This document shows, piece by piece, positions 9,863-23,300 of a stretch of DNA of 64,000 nucleotides. The notes beneath the pieces were generated by a model that had not been told where the DNA came from, did not search any database, and worked only from the letters and a program-made list of their open reading frames with translations. The position numbers and the translations under genes were made by a program. Source of the stretch: Sapria himalayana (lineage: Eukaryota > Streptophyta > Magnoliopsida > Malpighiales > Rafflesiaceae); contig JAREIK010000343.1 of the NCBI GenBank assembly GCA_029783825.1, forward strand, positions 1,198,501 to 1,262,500. The letters are read 5' to 3'. Each line of letters opens with the position of its first letter. The stretch's first letter is position 1.

Positions 9863-12195
9863 TTTGATAGTTCATCATGATGTGTAGACATTGAAATAAA
9901 GCTAATATGTATTAATTTCATGATTTTTGGTATTTTGACAAGTTTTAATTAATAATCATGAAATCAATAAATTTTAAAGGTGTTTAGTAGAAATGATAAA
10001 TCAGTGAATCTCATGTAGTTTCAACATCTATTATTAGCTAAAACTCTACCTAATTAGTTTGGACAATTCTTGTATGTCATGATCCTACCAACTAGTTATC
10101 ATAATTTTTTTATTATGTGATACATTCTCAATGACTACAATACTATCATGAAGTCATAGACATACTTAGCTCGAAAAATTTAAATGGTTATAACAATAAT
10201 TCTCTATCACAGTAAATAAGTACTCCACTGGTGCTCAAGTTCATGGCTAATTTCATATTATCATAATATTATTTTTATATGGCTTGGTAGTCTCAAGTCA
10301 GAATTGTGACCTTTTTTCAAAGTCATAACTTTTGAGCTACAAGAAATTATATAGTCATAACAACTCATGCTAAATTCATGATAATTATTCAAAATTGACT
10401 TTTAGGATACTAAATATTACATAGGACATTACTCAAGTAATATCATTTTTAAGGCCACAACTCTTATCCTCAAAGAAAGACATAGCTGGACGAGGAGGAG
10501 ATCAGACAATTAGGAATAGACTACTATAGCATGCTCTTAACCAGGACAGAAGTAGAAGCAGACAACTTGGACTACATTCCCCATGTAATTTCTAGTGGAG
10601 AAGGCCAGGAACTATGCCAAGCTCCCTCGTTAGAAGAAGTCAAGGAGGTGATGTACAACATAAGATCAGATAGTATGCCCGGCACATATGGGTTTTCTTC
10701 CTTCTTTTATAAGTATTGCCGGGGCATAGTGAAGAGAGATGTGTGGGAGGGCTGCGTGAGCTTTTTTGATAGGGAGGAACTCCCAAAATCATATTACATC
10801 ATTATGATATCACATACCCCAAGAAGGAAACCCCTCGAGATGGAAGGATTATAGACCCCTCAGCCTTTGTAACGTGTCATATAAAATAATTTCAAAGATG
10901 TTGGCGCTGAGAGTGAAGATGGTGCTTTATAAGTGTATATTTGAGAACAAGTCGAGCTTTGTGCCTACGAGGAATATCTTGAACAATATTCTTTTGGCAC
11001 AAGAGATGATGCACCTTATCTCGAAAGAGAACAAAGGAGGGAATTTGATTATCAAGCTCGACATGGAGAAGGCCTATGACAAGATGGACTAGTTGTACAT
11101 GAGTAAGATTCTGGTGAAATTTGGCTTTCCTGACAAGTGGGTTGGCATGATCAACCGATGTGTGGCACATAATTAGTTCTCAATTATGATCAATGGAGAA
11201 GCATCGGGTTTCTTCCAGTCATTACGTGGAATTAATCAAGGAGACCCACTATCATCACCATTATTCATATTGATAGCAGAATGCTTCACCATGAGCATTA
11301 ATGGTCTCTATGAGATGCACCCATGAGTTGGTTTTCTTATGGGTATCTAGGTCCAGGTAAGCCACCTGGCATACATGGACGACACAATTATCTTTATGAA
11401 TGGGCTGAGCAGCTCTATCAAGAAGGTGATGAATGTGCTCCAGAGATACGAGAGGGTTATTGGGCAGTCAATCAACTACCAAAAGAGTGGTTTTTACTAC
11501 CAAGCAAAGACTAGACCTAGCAGGGTGGTGGAGCTTGGAAGACATATAGGGATGGAGAAGCATAACTTGCTTATCACCTACCTAGGATGTCCGCTGTACA
11601 AAGGACACTAAAGAGCATGTTCTATGACAATGTTCTTACTAAATTTTGATCCCATATAGTTATTTCATAGTATCATGACTTTGTATTACATAAAGATCAA
11701 GATATAAAATAGAATCATGACCATTTTCTAGAGTTGCGACCTCAAACTAAAGAGATAAAGACTGACGGACTTTCTTAAGAAAGTCATGACTTCTTGCTTT
11801 GAGTAATGCAAAGATGCTTGAGTATAAAAGTGAAATATATAAAATTTTGAGAAGATCTCTCATTTTCTTCTCTTCTCCCTCATGTAACAAGCAAAGTAAT
11901 GACAACTACAAACCCTAAAGATAAATTTTGTATTCTCTAGGGGTTCTACAAATAATCAAGGGATACATGATTAATGCTAATCTCTATAGTTGGGGGAGAG
12001 TGTCTCTCAAACTCTTCTCTTCTAGGGATAGATTAGATAATTTATACTAAACTAGCATTGTCTAGAGTTTATCTAATTTGAATTATGTGATATAATTAGT
12101 TTTAATTATGAATACATGAATTATTTGATTTATTTTATGTATAGATACGAATGAATGATGACTAAATAAAACCTAAATTAGGATTTTGACTATTA
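9862..12195 (+). mobile_element. 3' LTR of the first gypsy element, split by a LINE fragment
   Basis: Sequence from about 9,862 to 10,485 matches the start of the LTR copies at 12,200 and 59,090 (+). It is interrupted by LINE sequence and resumes at about 11,650, running through the same landmarks as the 5' LTR to 12,195. Roughly 0.35 kb of LTR present in the neighbouring copy (about 12,740-13,100) is missing at the LINE site. At 12,195-12,210 the text jumps back to LTR-start sequence of a second copy, so two LTRs stand in tandem. Edges are approximate. Confidence 0.65.
10486..11650 (+). pseudogene. Second LINE reverse transcriptase fragment
   Basis: This is an L1-type LINE fragment, distinct from the one at 1,932. 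Frame pieces at 10,531-10,854, 10,874-11,092 and 11,375-11,611 show, in order, the helix before RT (SLEEVKEVMYNIRSDSMPG), RPLSLCNVSYKIISKMLA (partly split), IIKLDMEKAYDKMD with the first catalytic Asp, RGINQGDPLSSPLF, and AYMDDTIIF with YMDD at 11,372-11,383. It ends after TYLGCPLYKG and a few more codons. Neither endonuclease nor RNase H is present, and no poly(A) tail is seen, so both ends were lost. The base composition is less AT-rich than the LTR around it. It does not encode a working enzyme. Confidence 0.85.
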
Positions 12196-12199
12196 ATGA

Positions 12200-14768
12200 G
12201 TTTGACGAATAGTCATGAAATCAATAGGTTTTTGGAAGTATTTAGTAGAGAAATAAAATATTGAATCTCGCATAGTTTTGATGCTAATTCTTAGCCAAAA
12301 TTCTATATAATTGATCATGATAATCTTTATGTGTCATGACTCTAATAACTTATTAATATAATTTTTCTACTATACAACACATTCTTAGTGGCTGTAATAT
12401 TATCATGGAATTACACTCATACTTATCTCATGAAATTTAAACTACTATAATATTAATTATCTATCATAGAAACCAAGTTTCCTACTAGTACTCAAGGCCA
12501 CATCCAAGTCTAAGCACCATAACTTTATCTTTAATATGGCTAGATATTTTTACTTCAGAGTCATGGTATTTTTACAAATAAATATCCTTTGAGCTACAAA
12601 AAATTATTGAGCTATGACTATCCAGGCCAAAGTCATGGAAATTATTCAAAGCTATGACTTTTGTAATACTAAAAATTATAAAGGAAATTATTTGAGTGCA
12701 GTCATTTCCAAAGCCATGACACTTATCCTCAAAAAAAGGTATAGTAGTAACTTGTATGCTCAAGCTAATTGCTAGTACCACAGGTTCTTCGCATCACCTT
12801 GGGAACATGATATAAGAGTAAAAAGAATATCATTTTCTTGCTCATTCACAGTGTCATGAACACTTTATAGATATGAAAGAAAGATTATGTGTCATGGCTA
12901 TATTTCAATGTCACAGCGAGGACCAACACATAAGAGATCTTCTCAATGTCATTACCATATAAAACTCAAGAAAGACCATTGCTAATATCACATCTTCTAC
13001 CCAATATCATGACTATAAAATAAAATAAGAAGCCATTCACCATCTAATGCCCACATTTTAGTGTCATGGCCCTTTATGAATGACAAATGACAAAGGGATG
13101 AAGTTGTGACTACTTCGTAGTGCTGCAACTTTTTTTAAGAGAGATTAGACCCAAGTCATAGTAATTATCAATGGCATACTTTGTGTTATAAAAAAGATCA
13201 AGATGAATACTAAAGTTTTAGCCATTTTTGTATAGTCATGGCTATTTTTAGAACTGTGACCTCAAGTCGAAGAGATGAATATCAAATTGTGATCTTTTTC
13301 TAAAAGTCATGCTCCCTACTTAGAGTGATGTAAGGTTGCATAAGTATAAGCATGGAAGATAGAGAAATTCTAAAGGATTTCTTGTTTTCTTCTTCTCCCT
13401 CATGCAATAAGCAGTGCCACAGCAACTACCAAATTCTATGGGTGAATTTTGCACTCTGTAGGAGTTCCACAAGCAAGCAAGAGATGCAAGACTAATACTA
13501 ATCCTTATAGTTGGAGGGCATGGCTCTCAAATCCTCCGTCTCTAAGATGGATTCAAGAATTAATAGAAAAATAGCATAGGTATAAGATTTTTATAAATTA
13601 AGATCTATTATGTGAATTAGGTTATTAATTAATTAATTAATGAGTCTAGTTTATTATATGTTATGGATGTTGATAGATGGTGATTAAATAGAAGTTGAAC
13701 TAGAGTTTCAATCATTGGTAGGTTTGTATGAGATTTTCATGGTAGTTAGTAACAAGTAAATCATGTGGCTCACTTGTATATATGACAGGAAGGAAGTAAC
13801 AGTCCTTTAAAATACAATGCATGAGATAAACTTATATGTTTAAGACCAAAATTTGGGTATGTTAATTGTCATGAGTTTGGTGCTTACAAAGTCGAAAGTG
13901 AAAATTCTTTTATATACCAATCCATTATACACATAATAAAAGAATTAGTTCTCAATTGGGATGATTACTATATATAATATTTTTTAAGAGATTTATATTT
14001 AGTATGGGAGTTATATTATTAGCAAGGAGGATATTGACAAGCAAGCCTCAAAACACGCATAAGTATATTATGACTTGCAAGGTGGTGATAGCCCTTGTAA
14101 GTTACTTTTTGCTTGTATTGTTCCTACTAGTAAAACTTGAGAGAAGCATATGTTAATTGTATGAATATGGTGCTTATGAAGCAATAAGTACAAATACTTA
14201 CAAACCATGTCAATCTTTGGTCTATATAACATTTGAGGCCAGAGGATACGAGTGTACATATGAAGCATTCATCAAGTGTTAATGATGAAATTAGCTAACA
14301 GGTATGAGATTATTAATAATTCTAGAGAATAGATGAATTATTATCTCGATGGTGATATGCTAAGGAAACAATTATAAGTGAATCATCATTGGGATGAGCT
14401 TAATGATAATAATCACCTTATATGTCATTAGGGCAAAGAATCATTACATAATATCCCAACATTCATTCTATATCCAACATTATATAAGTCAAACAATTTA
14501 AACATTATTACATAGATTAAATGAATAAATCATGGACTTAAGATTGTCTAACAATTTGAATAATTATTTTACTAAAAATTAGTAATCTTATTGTTGAATA
14601 ATAGAACTTTGGATACAATCCTTGTATGATCGATATTTAGATGAAAATTCATTTTACTACTTAGGTAGCATTTATATGACCAATTCACTTGTGGATCTCT
14701 ATTGATGAGATACTTTCTTTAACATGTTTTTGGGACATAGCCTAACCAATAAAATTAGGTAGCATTTA
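12200..14768 (+). mobile_element. LTR of the gypsy family (nearly full length)
   Basis: This copy carries the full series of landmarks from LTR start (about 12,205) to LTR end ('aattaggtagcat' at about 14,755). Short ORFs within it have no recognisable product. The first third is rich in the 8-base palindrome gtcatgac and close variants. The copy ends abruptly at 14,768, where minus-strand internal sequence of another copy begins, so it lacks its own downstream internal region. Confidence 0.65.
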
Positions 14769-14769
14769 T

Positions 14770-16125
14770 GTTGGATACATCCATAGCTAGATCATCAAAA
14801 CTTCTTCTCTTCCATCATAAATCTCTATTGTTTGTGCTAACTTTTCAAGAAATTATTTTGCCTCTTTCTTCCTCATACTTTTGATATCAGTCATGGATGT
14901 TAGATGAATAATTATCTCAATACCTTCATCCATGATGATAGTTTGGCTTTTCTATCTATTTACACACACTTGTCCTACACAAAAATTTTCATATCAGCCA
15001 TCAAAACTTTATTGTTCACTTTATCTTCTCTTTCTTGTATAATTGAGTTCGTATATTTAATTTCCTCTTCTAGATTTTCATCTACAAATGTCTTCATATT
15101 AGTCATGGAGATTTCATTATTTATTTCATCTTCTTCTTTTTTAAATAATTGAGAATATATCTTCAATTTTCTTTTCTAGCATTTTCACCACAATATCTTC
15201 ATATTAGCCATAAAGATTTTATCATTCACTTCATCCTCTTCTTCTTAAATAATTGAGGTATTATCTTCAATTTTCTTTTCAAAATTCTTTACCACTAATG
15301 TCAATGTATTAACCACATATATTTCACCATTCATTTCATCTTCTTCTTTAATAATTGATGTCATATCATTACTTTTTTCTTATAGATTTTAAATCACAAA
15401 TATTTTCATATTAGCCACAGAGATTTCATCACTCACTTCATCTTCTCATACTTGAGTAATTAAGGCCATATCATTATCTTCTCTTATAAATTCTCAACCA
15501 TAACAATATTTGTATTACTTATAGGAATTTCTAATGCAGCATTTTTCCTAGACTTATCCAAATCCATTACTTTATATATTTTCTTCAATTGCCTCGCCTT
15601 CTCTTATATAGTAGCATTGGATCTTCTCAATTTATTCAGCATTTCTTTAAGCTTAGTTGTGAATGAAAATTTTAAAGATGAGTGAGAATCATGAAATATC
15701 CTCTCTTCATGACTTCCAAATCCTCAATCTTTATAATGCTAATTGTCATAGGCTTTATAATAAAAATCAATGCATTGAGCATAGCAAATCTCCTTATAAT
15801 GATAGTTTGAGATATTCACACTTATTTTTATCTCATGTTTCCCATAATATATTTTATCAACTTCATTCTTCTATTCTAGCTCCTTAAGAAAATTCATTAG
15901 GTCTTCATGGGGATATTGCCTACTCATTTTGATTTTATAGATTAGTAGCCAAAAAATAGACACATGTAAAATCTAAAATATTACTATCCACTTTTCAAAT
16001 AAGTGAACATGAGTAGGCATTTAGATTCACATATATTTATTAAATTCTATCTAAACTAATAAAAAGGAATTATCCTTTTATACAGATAAATATGTCAACT
16101 CACATTGATAATTAAAATAAAATAA
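14770..16125 (-). pseudogene. Internal region of an inverted gypsy-family copy
   Basis: Read on the minus strand from the primer-binding site at 16,143, a leader is followed by MSRQYPHEDLMNFLKELE near 15,930-15,880 and a stop-ridden hydrophilic region, then KLKEMLNKLRRSN and the 105-bp repeats (separate entry). A similar LMNYLKELN appears on the + strand at about 44,970, so the protein is a family feature. It ends at a decayed copy of the internal 3' block at 14,770-14,800. No reverse transcriptase is present. Its function is unknown; it may replace gag in a non-autonomous group. Confidence 0.5.
14880..15540 (-). repeat. 105-bp (35-codon) tandem coding repeat, minus strand
   Basis: The same point of the unit occurs at 14,885, 14,992, 15,097, 15,202, 15,307, 15,409 and 15,513, so the step is 105 bases in most cases. 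Minus-strand translation gives units like NEISMTNMKTFVDENLEEEIKY followed by TNSIIQEREDKVNN: acidic, Glu-rich, probably helical or coiled-coil. Short open frames cover 14,975-15,166. The same unit and step occur on the + strand at 45,357-45,770. Period divisible by three and conserved amino-acid pattern argue that the array was once translated. Confidence 0.8.
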
Positions 16126-16143
16126 TTCTTAGCAACAACATGA
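16126..16143 (-). other. Decayed primer-binding site, inverted copy
   Basis: On the minus strand these 18 bases match the tRNA-Asp 3' end complement at 11 positions, and all but one of the differences are transitions. It directly follows the LTR end (16,145-16,175) in minus-strand orientation, as expected for a 5' LTR. Confidence 0.55.
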
Positions 16144-16144
16144 A

Positions 16145-18960
16145 AAACTTATCGCAACTATATTATGCCACCTAATTTGTTGATTAGATAATTTTCTGAG
16201 TTCATCAATGAGAGTATCTTTTCAACAAAGAGGACTTTCATCTAGATATCAATCTCATAAAGATTTTATCAGCAATTTAATTGTTTAATAGTGAAATAAC
16301 TCAATTCTAGTAAAATAAATATTCAAATTATGTGGTTAATCTTAGTATATATACTTATTCACTTAATTTAGGTAATATTTATTCAAATTAGCTTGAATTA
16401 TATTATATTTGGATAAATGATAAATGTTTTGGTGTTTCCAAAAACTCATTACCCTAATGGCATATAAGATGGTTGTCACCAATGAGCCCATCCTAATATT
16501 ATTTCTTTCATAATTGTCCCCTTAGTACGTCACTACCAAGATATAAAATCATCTTTGCTCAAGAATCATTTATAATCTCATAGTTTTTAGGCAATTCCAT
16601 CTACTATCTTTGATAGTTTTTTTTTCATGCATACTCTGATTCTTTGACTATATGTATCATAAAAACAAAGAATAGACATAGTTTGTAAGTATTTGTACTT
16701 TTAGCTTTATAAGTGTCATACTCATACAAATAACATATTCTTCCCTCGAGTTTTATCAATAGGAACCATGTGAATGAAAGTAACTCACAAGGGCTATCAC
16801 TATCTTTTGAGTTACAATAAACTCATGCATGTTTCATGAATTACCTATCACCATCATTCTCAGTGATGATGTGATTCACACACTAAAGATGAAATCCTTA
16901 AAAGAATATTCTATATAATCTTTATCTCAATCAAGAACTAGTTTTTCTAAGATATGTATAATAGACTAGCATGTAAATGTATTTATACTTTTGGCTTAAT
17001 GAGTGTCATACTAACAATGATTAATATACCCAAATTTTAGATTTTAACATATTTGTTATCTCGTATATCATAATTAGAAGAGCTTTACTTCCTTCTTATC
17101 ATTTGTGCAAGCGAGCCTCATGATTTACAATAGTTGAAACTCTAATTCAAGTTATGTTTAATCATACATCCATCCATAATACAACATAAATCAAACATGT
17201 TTATTAATATAAAACTCAATATCACATCACATAAAACAAATTATATAAATCCTAGAATACATATTATTTTAATAAAAATTCTTTAATCTACCATAGAGAG
17301 AGGGATTTAAGAGTTATGTCTTCCAACTCTATGATTAACATTTAGTCTTATATTCCTTGCTTGTTTGTGGGGCATCAAGAAAGTATGAAATTCATCCCTA
17401 ATGCTTGGTAGTTGCACTGTGGCTTTTCTTATTCTGTTGAGGGAGAAAAAGAAAATTAGAAAGTTTCAAATTTTCTTTTTTTTAATACTTTTATACTTGG
17501 GAAATTCTATATTACTTTAAGTAGAAAGTTGCAACTTGCAACTTTCATTAAAAAGTTACAAATTTGGAATTCATCTTTTAGGTTTGAGGTCACGACTATA
17601 AAAAATAGTCACAAGTCTGGAATGCATCACAATCTTTTTATTAAAATTAAGTCATGGCACTAGATAATCACCATGACTTAGGCCTAATATATTTGTAACA
17701 CATTGTTGTGGTATTGTGAAGTTTTTATGACTTTGTGCATTTGTCTTTTTGCTCTTTATAAAGGATCACGATGCCAGGAAATTCCACAATATTATGAATG
17801 ACCTCTCATATTATTATATAATTGTGGCACTATGAAATAGCTATGACAATGACATTAATATTTCTTGATCATTATATAGTCATAGTGTTGTGAAATAGTC
17901 ATAGCATGGAGGTCTCTTGTGTGTATCTTATAACCATGATATTGGGAAATGGCCATAGCACAAAAATTACTCTTCATGTCTAAATATCAATATTGTGAGT
18001 GATCATGATACTGACTTTCACTTCTCTCATATATCATATCATTATGGTACTTAAAACTCATGTTTTTTGCCTTACTTTGAGGAAAAGAGATTGTGATGCA
18101 TTATGACACATCACTAGTAATTAGCTCATAGATAAAAGTCATGTCTTTGCATTCCTTTGAGAAAAAGAGATATAGTCTTGAGAAATAACCATACTCTAGA
18201 AATGTCCTTTTCAATATTTCATCTCCCAAAAGTCATGGCACTGAATCATTGCCATGAATTTTGAATGAGTAATTTTGGCTCTGTAATTTTCTATAGCTCA
18301 AAATTCATAACTTTATAAAAAAGTTATGGCTCAGACTTGAGACTACCAAGCCATATTAAAGATACAGTCATGGTGTTATGACATGACCATGACTTTTAGT
18401 ACTAGTGAGTTACTTGAGTATTGTGACATAAAATTTATATTATAACCATTTAAATTTTATTAAATAAATATGAATATGACTCAATGATAATATCACATCC
18501 ACAAAGAACATGTCTATTGTAAAAGGATTGCATTAATGAGTTGGTAAGGTTGTAATATACAAAGATAGTCATGATCAATTATGAAAAGTTTTAACCAAGA
18601 ATAGATACCAAATCTTTGAAAGGCTCTGTATTCTATCCCTCATCCAATTACTTCTAAAATCATATCGATTTTATGAATATTCAAAAAAACCATCTAGAAT
18701 TCTAAAGTCCTGAAATCAATCAATTATTACTTTATTTGCATGCTTACACATCATTACAAATCATTAAAATAAATAAGAGTATTTGGTAGTTTGAACATCA
18801 TATATAAATTATCATGACTGTCTATTATATCTCTTTCATTCAAGTTTTTGTTCCACTGAGTCTATCAATTTTATCTAAAATTACTATGATTTCACTAATA
18901 TTTATTAATTTATCTCAAAAATAAGAATTTAGTGAAATATCTTTATTAAATATTAGAATA
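16145..18960 (-). mobile_element. LTR of the gypsy family, inverted
   Basis: Minus-strand reading gives the same order of landmarks as 12,200-14,768, from LTR start near 18,840-18,960 to the 'aattaggtggcat' end at about 16,165. Together with that + strand copy it forms a large inverted repeat around the 1.36-kb internal region, although the arms are visibly diverged. No gene is seen inside it. Confidence 0.65.
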
Positions 18961-20170
18961 AGTACAAACACGATAAGATATTATTTCTGAATGATCAAAA
19001 AAAGGTAGTACATAGGGTGTCAAATGAACTCTCACACTAAAGGTATTGCATATCATCGAGCAATGAATCTCCCTCTAAATATTCACATCAAAAGAAGAAG
19101 CATATATCTTGGACAACCATGACTAAGTTTGGCTGTCATGGTTGACTTTTGTTTTTGAAATGAAATCTAGAATTTTGGGATTTGTGTTGAAGTTAATGAT
19201 TCATGATGTAATGTGTTTATTTATCAAATTACACAAAAAGAAATCCCTGAGTTACATCACAAGTAATGCTATGTTGAACGTCCATAGCTAGACTTATTTT
19301 TTAGGTCAAATTTCCTCATTATCAATCTCAAATATGCATAATATTTTTTTAGTATAATTTTTTTCGCATTATGCTGAGTAGAAGATTTACAAACTTTCTT
19401 TCTTTATTTGTGCAATGAAATAAAAAAAATGTGGCTCCTTCATCTTTTACCACGACTTTGTTTCTCATAAGTCTAATGATGATAATCATGACTTTTTTAG
19501 GTATCATGAGTCTTTGTTGCTCTCCAATTTCAAAATTTTCATTTATTTTATTCATCATCCTTTTTAACCACATTTTCCTTCATGTTTTCCTCATATCTTA
19601 TTTTTGCTTTGGGTGGAATAACTTCCAAAATTATGTCATTGTTTTCAAGTTTCATTTCCATCCATTATATTCAATCTCTTCCATATTATTTCTTTTTTTT
19701 TTGTCTCCATTAGTAATGCCAAAATATTATCTTCAAATGATGCTTTGTCTATCCGATATAAATATTTATATTGTGATGGTTGTTCAAGACTCCATATAAT
19801 AAACTTTTATGACTCTAAATATAAGGATGAAAATACGGATTGAAATTATTATTTGATCTGAAATAACATTCATTGCTTTGAAATATATTCATCTCATCTA
19901 TTTGCAATAGTTGGTTTTAAAAAATCATCTCGATGGTCTCTTAATTTTTCAAAGCAATGAGTGTTATCCTTTGAAAGGACAGTATAAATAAAAAATCAGC
20001 TCAATCCTATAAAATTTACTTATGTAAGTGGAGGTATCTACTAAAAAAGTATAAAACACAATAAAAATATAATATAAATACTAAGTAATAATCACATTAA
20101 CAAAAATAAAAATAGAATTATCCTTTGTAAGGACAGTTATATTGGCTCAAGTTAACTAATCAAAATAAAA
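18960..20170 (-). mobile_element. gypsy internal remnant, inverted (3' block and 72-bp-type repeats)
   Basis: On the minus strand this precedes the LTR at 18,960. It contains the internal 3' block at about 19,245-19,290 and, at 19,349-19,573, an open frame reading NKVVVKDEGATFFLFHCTNKER, which aligns with the 24-codon unit at 8,980-9,050. Further right (19,840-20,170) is leader sequence that joins an LTR end at about 20,170. No RT or integrase motif was found. Confidence 0.5.
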
Positions 20171-21960
20171 TAGAATAATCTCTAGTAGTGACTCTAAAAA
20201 CTTATTATGACTTTGTGAGGGTACCAAAACTATCATTAATTGATATGATCCCAAAATATTATTGGGTGAGGATCTCTCATCTAACATAGTTCCATAATTA
20301 TATGTGTTATACAAGTAATAAAGTGAATGTAAGCCCAAATATCAATCTCATAAAGGTTGTGTATCTAATTTGATCAACTAATAGTGAATTAACAATTGCT
20401 CCAATTGAATAAATGTACTTGGTCTTGGAAGATATACTCATACTTTATGGTTAGCTCATGTCCTTGCATATAATAATATATCTCTTGTATTTGGTTATAT
20501 CATATTTTGTTGTTTGACTAGCAAAGATAATCCCCTCATAGTTATACACTTGGTATTTCAATGTTGAAATGACATGTTATTTTATGCAAGGGTCATTCAC
20601 ATATATATTTATTTTAGCTTCGTAAGTATCATACTCATAACTATTAACATATGTATTTCTATAAATCTTACCTATATAAGTCATATAAGAGGAAATATCT
20701 ACATAAACTGGTAGAGTTCCCTTGTTCGTAATTATTAGCTAAACATATTTCCTTAATAGGTTATTCACTGACCCTCATGAATTACCTTCTTTGTGTCACT
20801 CAGAGGGCCTCCTAGAAATAAGGGCAGGATACAATGAATTATAGTATTTGATCTAACATTGGGAATAAGTTAATTGAAGTTTAACACCAATTCATTATAT
20901 TTAACCTTCTACTTACAAAGAATACTCACTAATTCCTACATGAAAGAACATGCTCAATAGCTAAATCGATTCAGTAAAAATGTTTCTTCGATATTACTGG
21001 ACAGCAATCACTTATGGACTATATATCATGAGGAACATAGTGATTGCAACCAAAAGAATCATTTGACTTCGTGCAATTTAGCACAATCTCAAAAATAATA
21101 CAACTAATGATTAGAAAATAATTAACACTTGTTCAAATTCATGCTTCTTATAAGCTAAGTTCCAGATCCACAACAAAATAATGAAGAATAATGTTAACCT
21201 AATCTAGATCTACACTAAAAGAAGAAAGCAAAGCAACAAATTAAGCAGAGCCATCTACTATCAGTTTTCTAGTTCACCTCCCAAACTCCTCTCTTCACGA
21301 AAAAGAATATATTTTTATACGATATACTTCTAGCCCTAGCTTCTAAGATTATTTTTGTAAAATTCAAAAAGATTGGCCCAACTTCAAATTCCTTGTCGTT
21401 ACCTCTAATCTATATTTCTTCTTGTTTCTCTATCATGACCTATTTCTGATGTCACGGCCGAATTCTACTGTCATGACCAAATTTTGATGTCATGACCAAT
21501 TTTGATTTCATTACAAAATTATTTTCTATTGCTTGAATTTTGATATTGTGACTAGATTTCTATATTGGGATTCTTTGCTAAAACAAATCTTTGTTGCGAT
21601 AGTAGTTTTCTTGTCTTACACTCTAGGTGTAACTTATGTCATGACTCTTATCTCCTATTAGAGATCTGAGTGGTAATAACCCTACCTTAATTTCTTCTTG
21701 TTGTTAGTTATGACATCATTCACTAGTTGTGGCTTGATTTTCAGTTCTTTTTCAAATTTTTATTGGAATAGAGTTGATTTTGTCACGACACATTTTCCTT
21801 CATCAATTTCTTGGATTTCTACTACAATTTTATTTTTGTTTTTAATTGAAAACCTGCAAATTCATGAGAATGATGAATTTCTATTTTTCAGCCATAAAAT
21901 TTATCTCCTAAACATGAAAACATGCCAGAGGAATGGACTAAAATATAGATGACTTTTTAG
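20170..21960 (-). mobile_element. Second-family LTR (B type), inverted
   Basis: Minus-strand sequence matches the + strand segment 54,120-55,735 over several blocks, including 'catgtttaggagat' followed by 'ttgcaggttttca', and a Ttttcttcttttagcatag block. It carries a short run of 'gtcatgaccaa'-type units at 21,440-21,510, the counterpart of the long array at 54,480-54,955. It has an LTR-like position next to the leader at 20,170. Untranslated; a small open frame at 21,698-21,952 on the other strand has no recognisable product. Confidence 0.55.
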
Positions 21961-21969
21961 CTCAACATT

Positions 21970-23300
21970 CCATCAATATTTAAATATAACATAAATATAA
22001 ATATAAGCTCATGTAATCATTAATTCAATATGTTATAATTTATAATCACCAATCCAAGATTTCAAGTTAGCTGATCATAAAAGAGGAAATCATGTGAGAA
22101 GTATTGAGAGATATCTTGTGGATTTGAGGGTTCTCGATAAATATCCAAGTAAAAATCCAAGCATAAAATCTTGTTCATAATCGAAGATTGCTTGCATTCA
22201 TCTTAGATTTTCTCTAAATAAGGATTGGAATTATGTTGCCTAGGATTCTTAACTTGCATGGTCTTCATTTCCTCACTTCTCTCTCTTTTTCTTCTCATAT
22301 TTTTTCTAAGTGTCAATTTTATAATTTGAGAATATATATGATATTTTAAGCTAGAAGTTATGATATTGCCTTGATGTCACAACTTTCTTATCTTCTTAGA
22401 TCTTCACTGGGCTACCAAAGTTATAGTGGTAATAGATATTATGACTCAAGTACTTTTATCTAAAGCACAATGTTAGGGCATTGGGAATAGTCATGAATGA
22501 TACCTTTACTCTCTGTAACATGTCATTGTGTTGGGATTCATCATTTGTTTGGTTTTTGTTTTCTGTGCAAAATGTTATGGTGCTGGAATTACTATGATTG
22601 AGATATTTTTTCTTTGCAACACAAAGTTATGATGCATGAATTGGACATGGCTTGGGTATTTTTCCTTTGGAGCATAAATTCACAATATTAGGAAAAGTGA
22701 AAATCATAGTAAATACTCCTTGGAATAAAAAGTTGTGATGAGAAATAATGTTACGACTCAAAATTATTGGTATTTTGGCTTTGTTTTGAATAAGTTACAG
22801 CTCAAAAAATTATCACAACTATTTATATTAGTAGGTTACTTGGATGTCATATGGAGAAAATAAAAGTTGTGGCTATTTAGTGTTTAACAGATGGTATGAC
22901 CATGTCTCTAAAAATATATCATGATCATGATGATTATATTATATATAGTGAAATATTTGTGTCGACTTGGTGATAAAGTTATGACATACAAAAAATATAA
23001 TGACTAATTTTTGTAGAGTTATAGCTGTGAAAGAATATCATAACTACTCGATTATGAATTTTAAAGGTGTTCCCAAGTTATGACAAGAGAATTATTATGA
23101 CTCTGAATTATTTTTCTTCCCTCCAAGTCTTTGCTCTACTTATTCTATCAATTTCATCCAAAATCATTATGATTTCACAAATATTTGTCAACTTTTTTCA
23201 AAATAAAAATTTAGTAAAATATTTTAAATAAATACTAGAATAAGTGCAAACATGAAAAGATATAATTGTCAAATAAACTAAAAAATTCGATACATGGAGT
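21970..23300 (-). mobile_element. Diverged gypsy LTR fragment, inverted
   Basis: The right end (23,150-23,300) matches 18,840-19,030 in minus orientation, and the middle holds the gtcatgac-rich section. The left part (22,000-22,300) is a more diverged variant. It ends at about 23,300 where copia sequence on the + strand begins. Confidence 0.5.

Noticed and set aside
19431..19799. 122-codon plus-strand frame rich in Phe/Leu/Ile
   Set aside because: It is antisense to the minus-strand 24-codon gypsy repeats, whose reading matches other copies.
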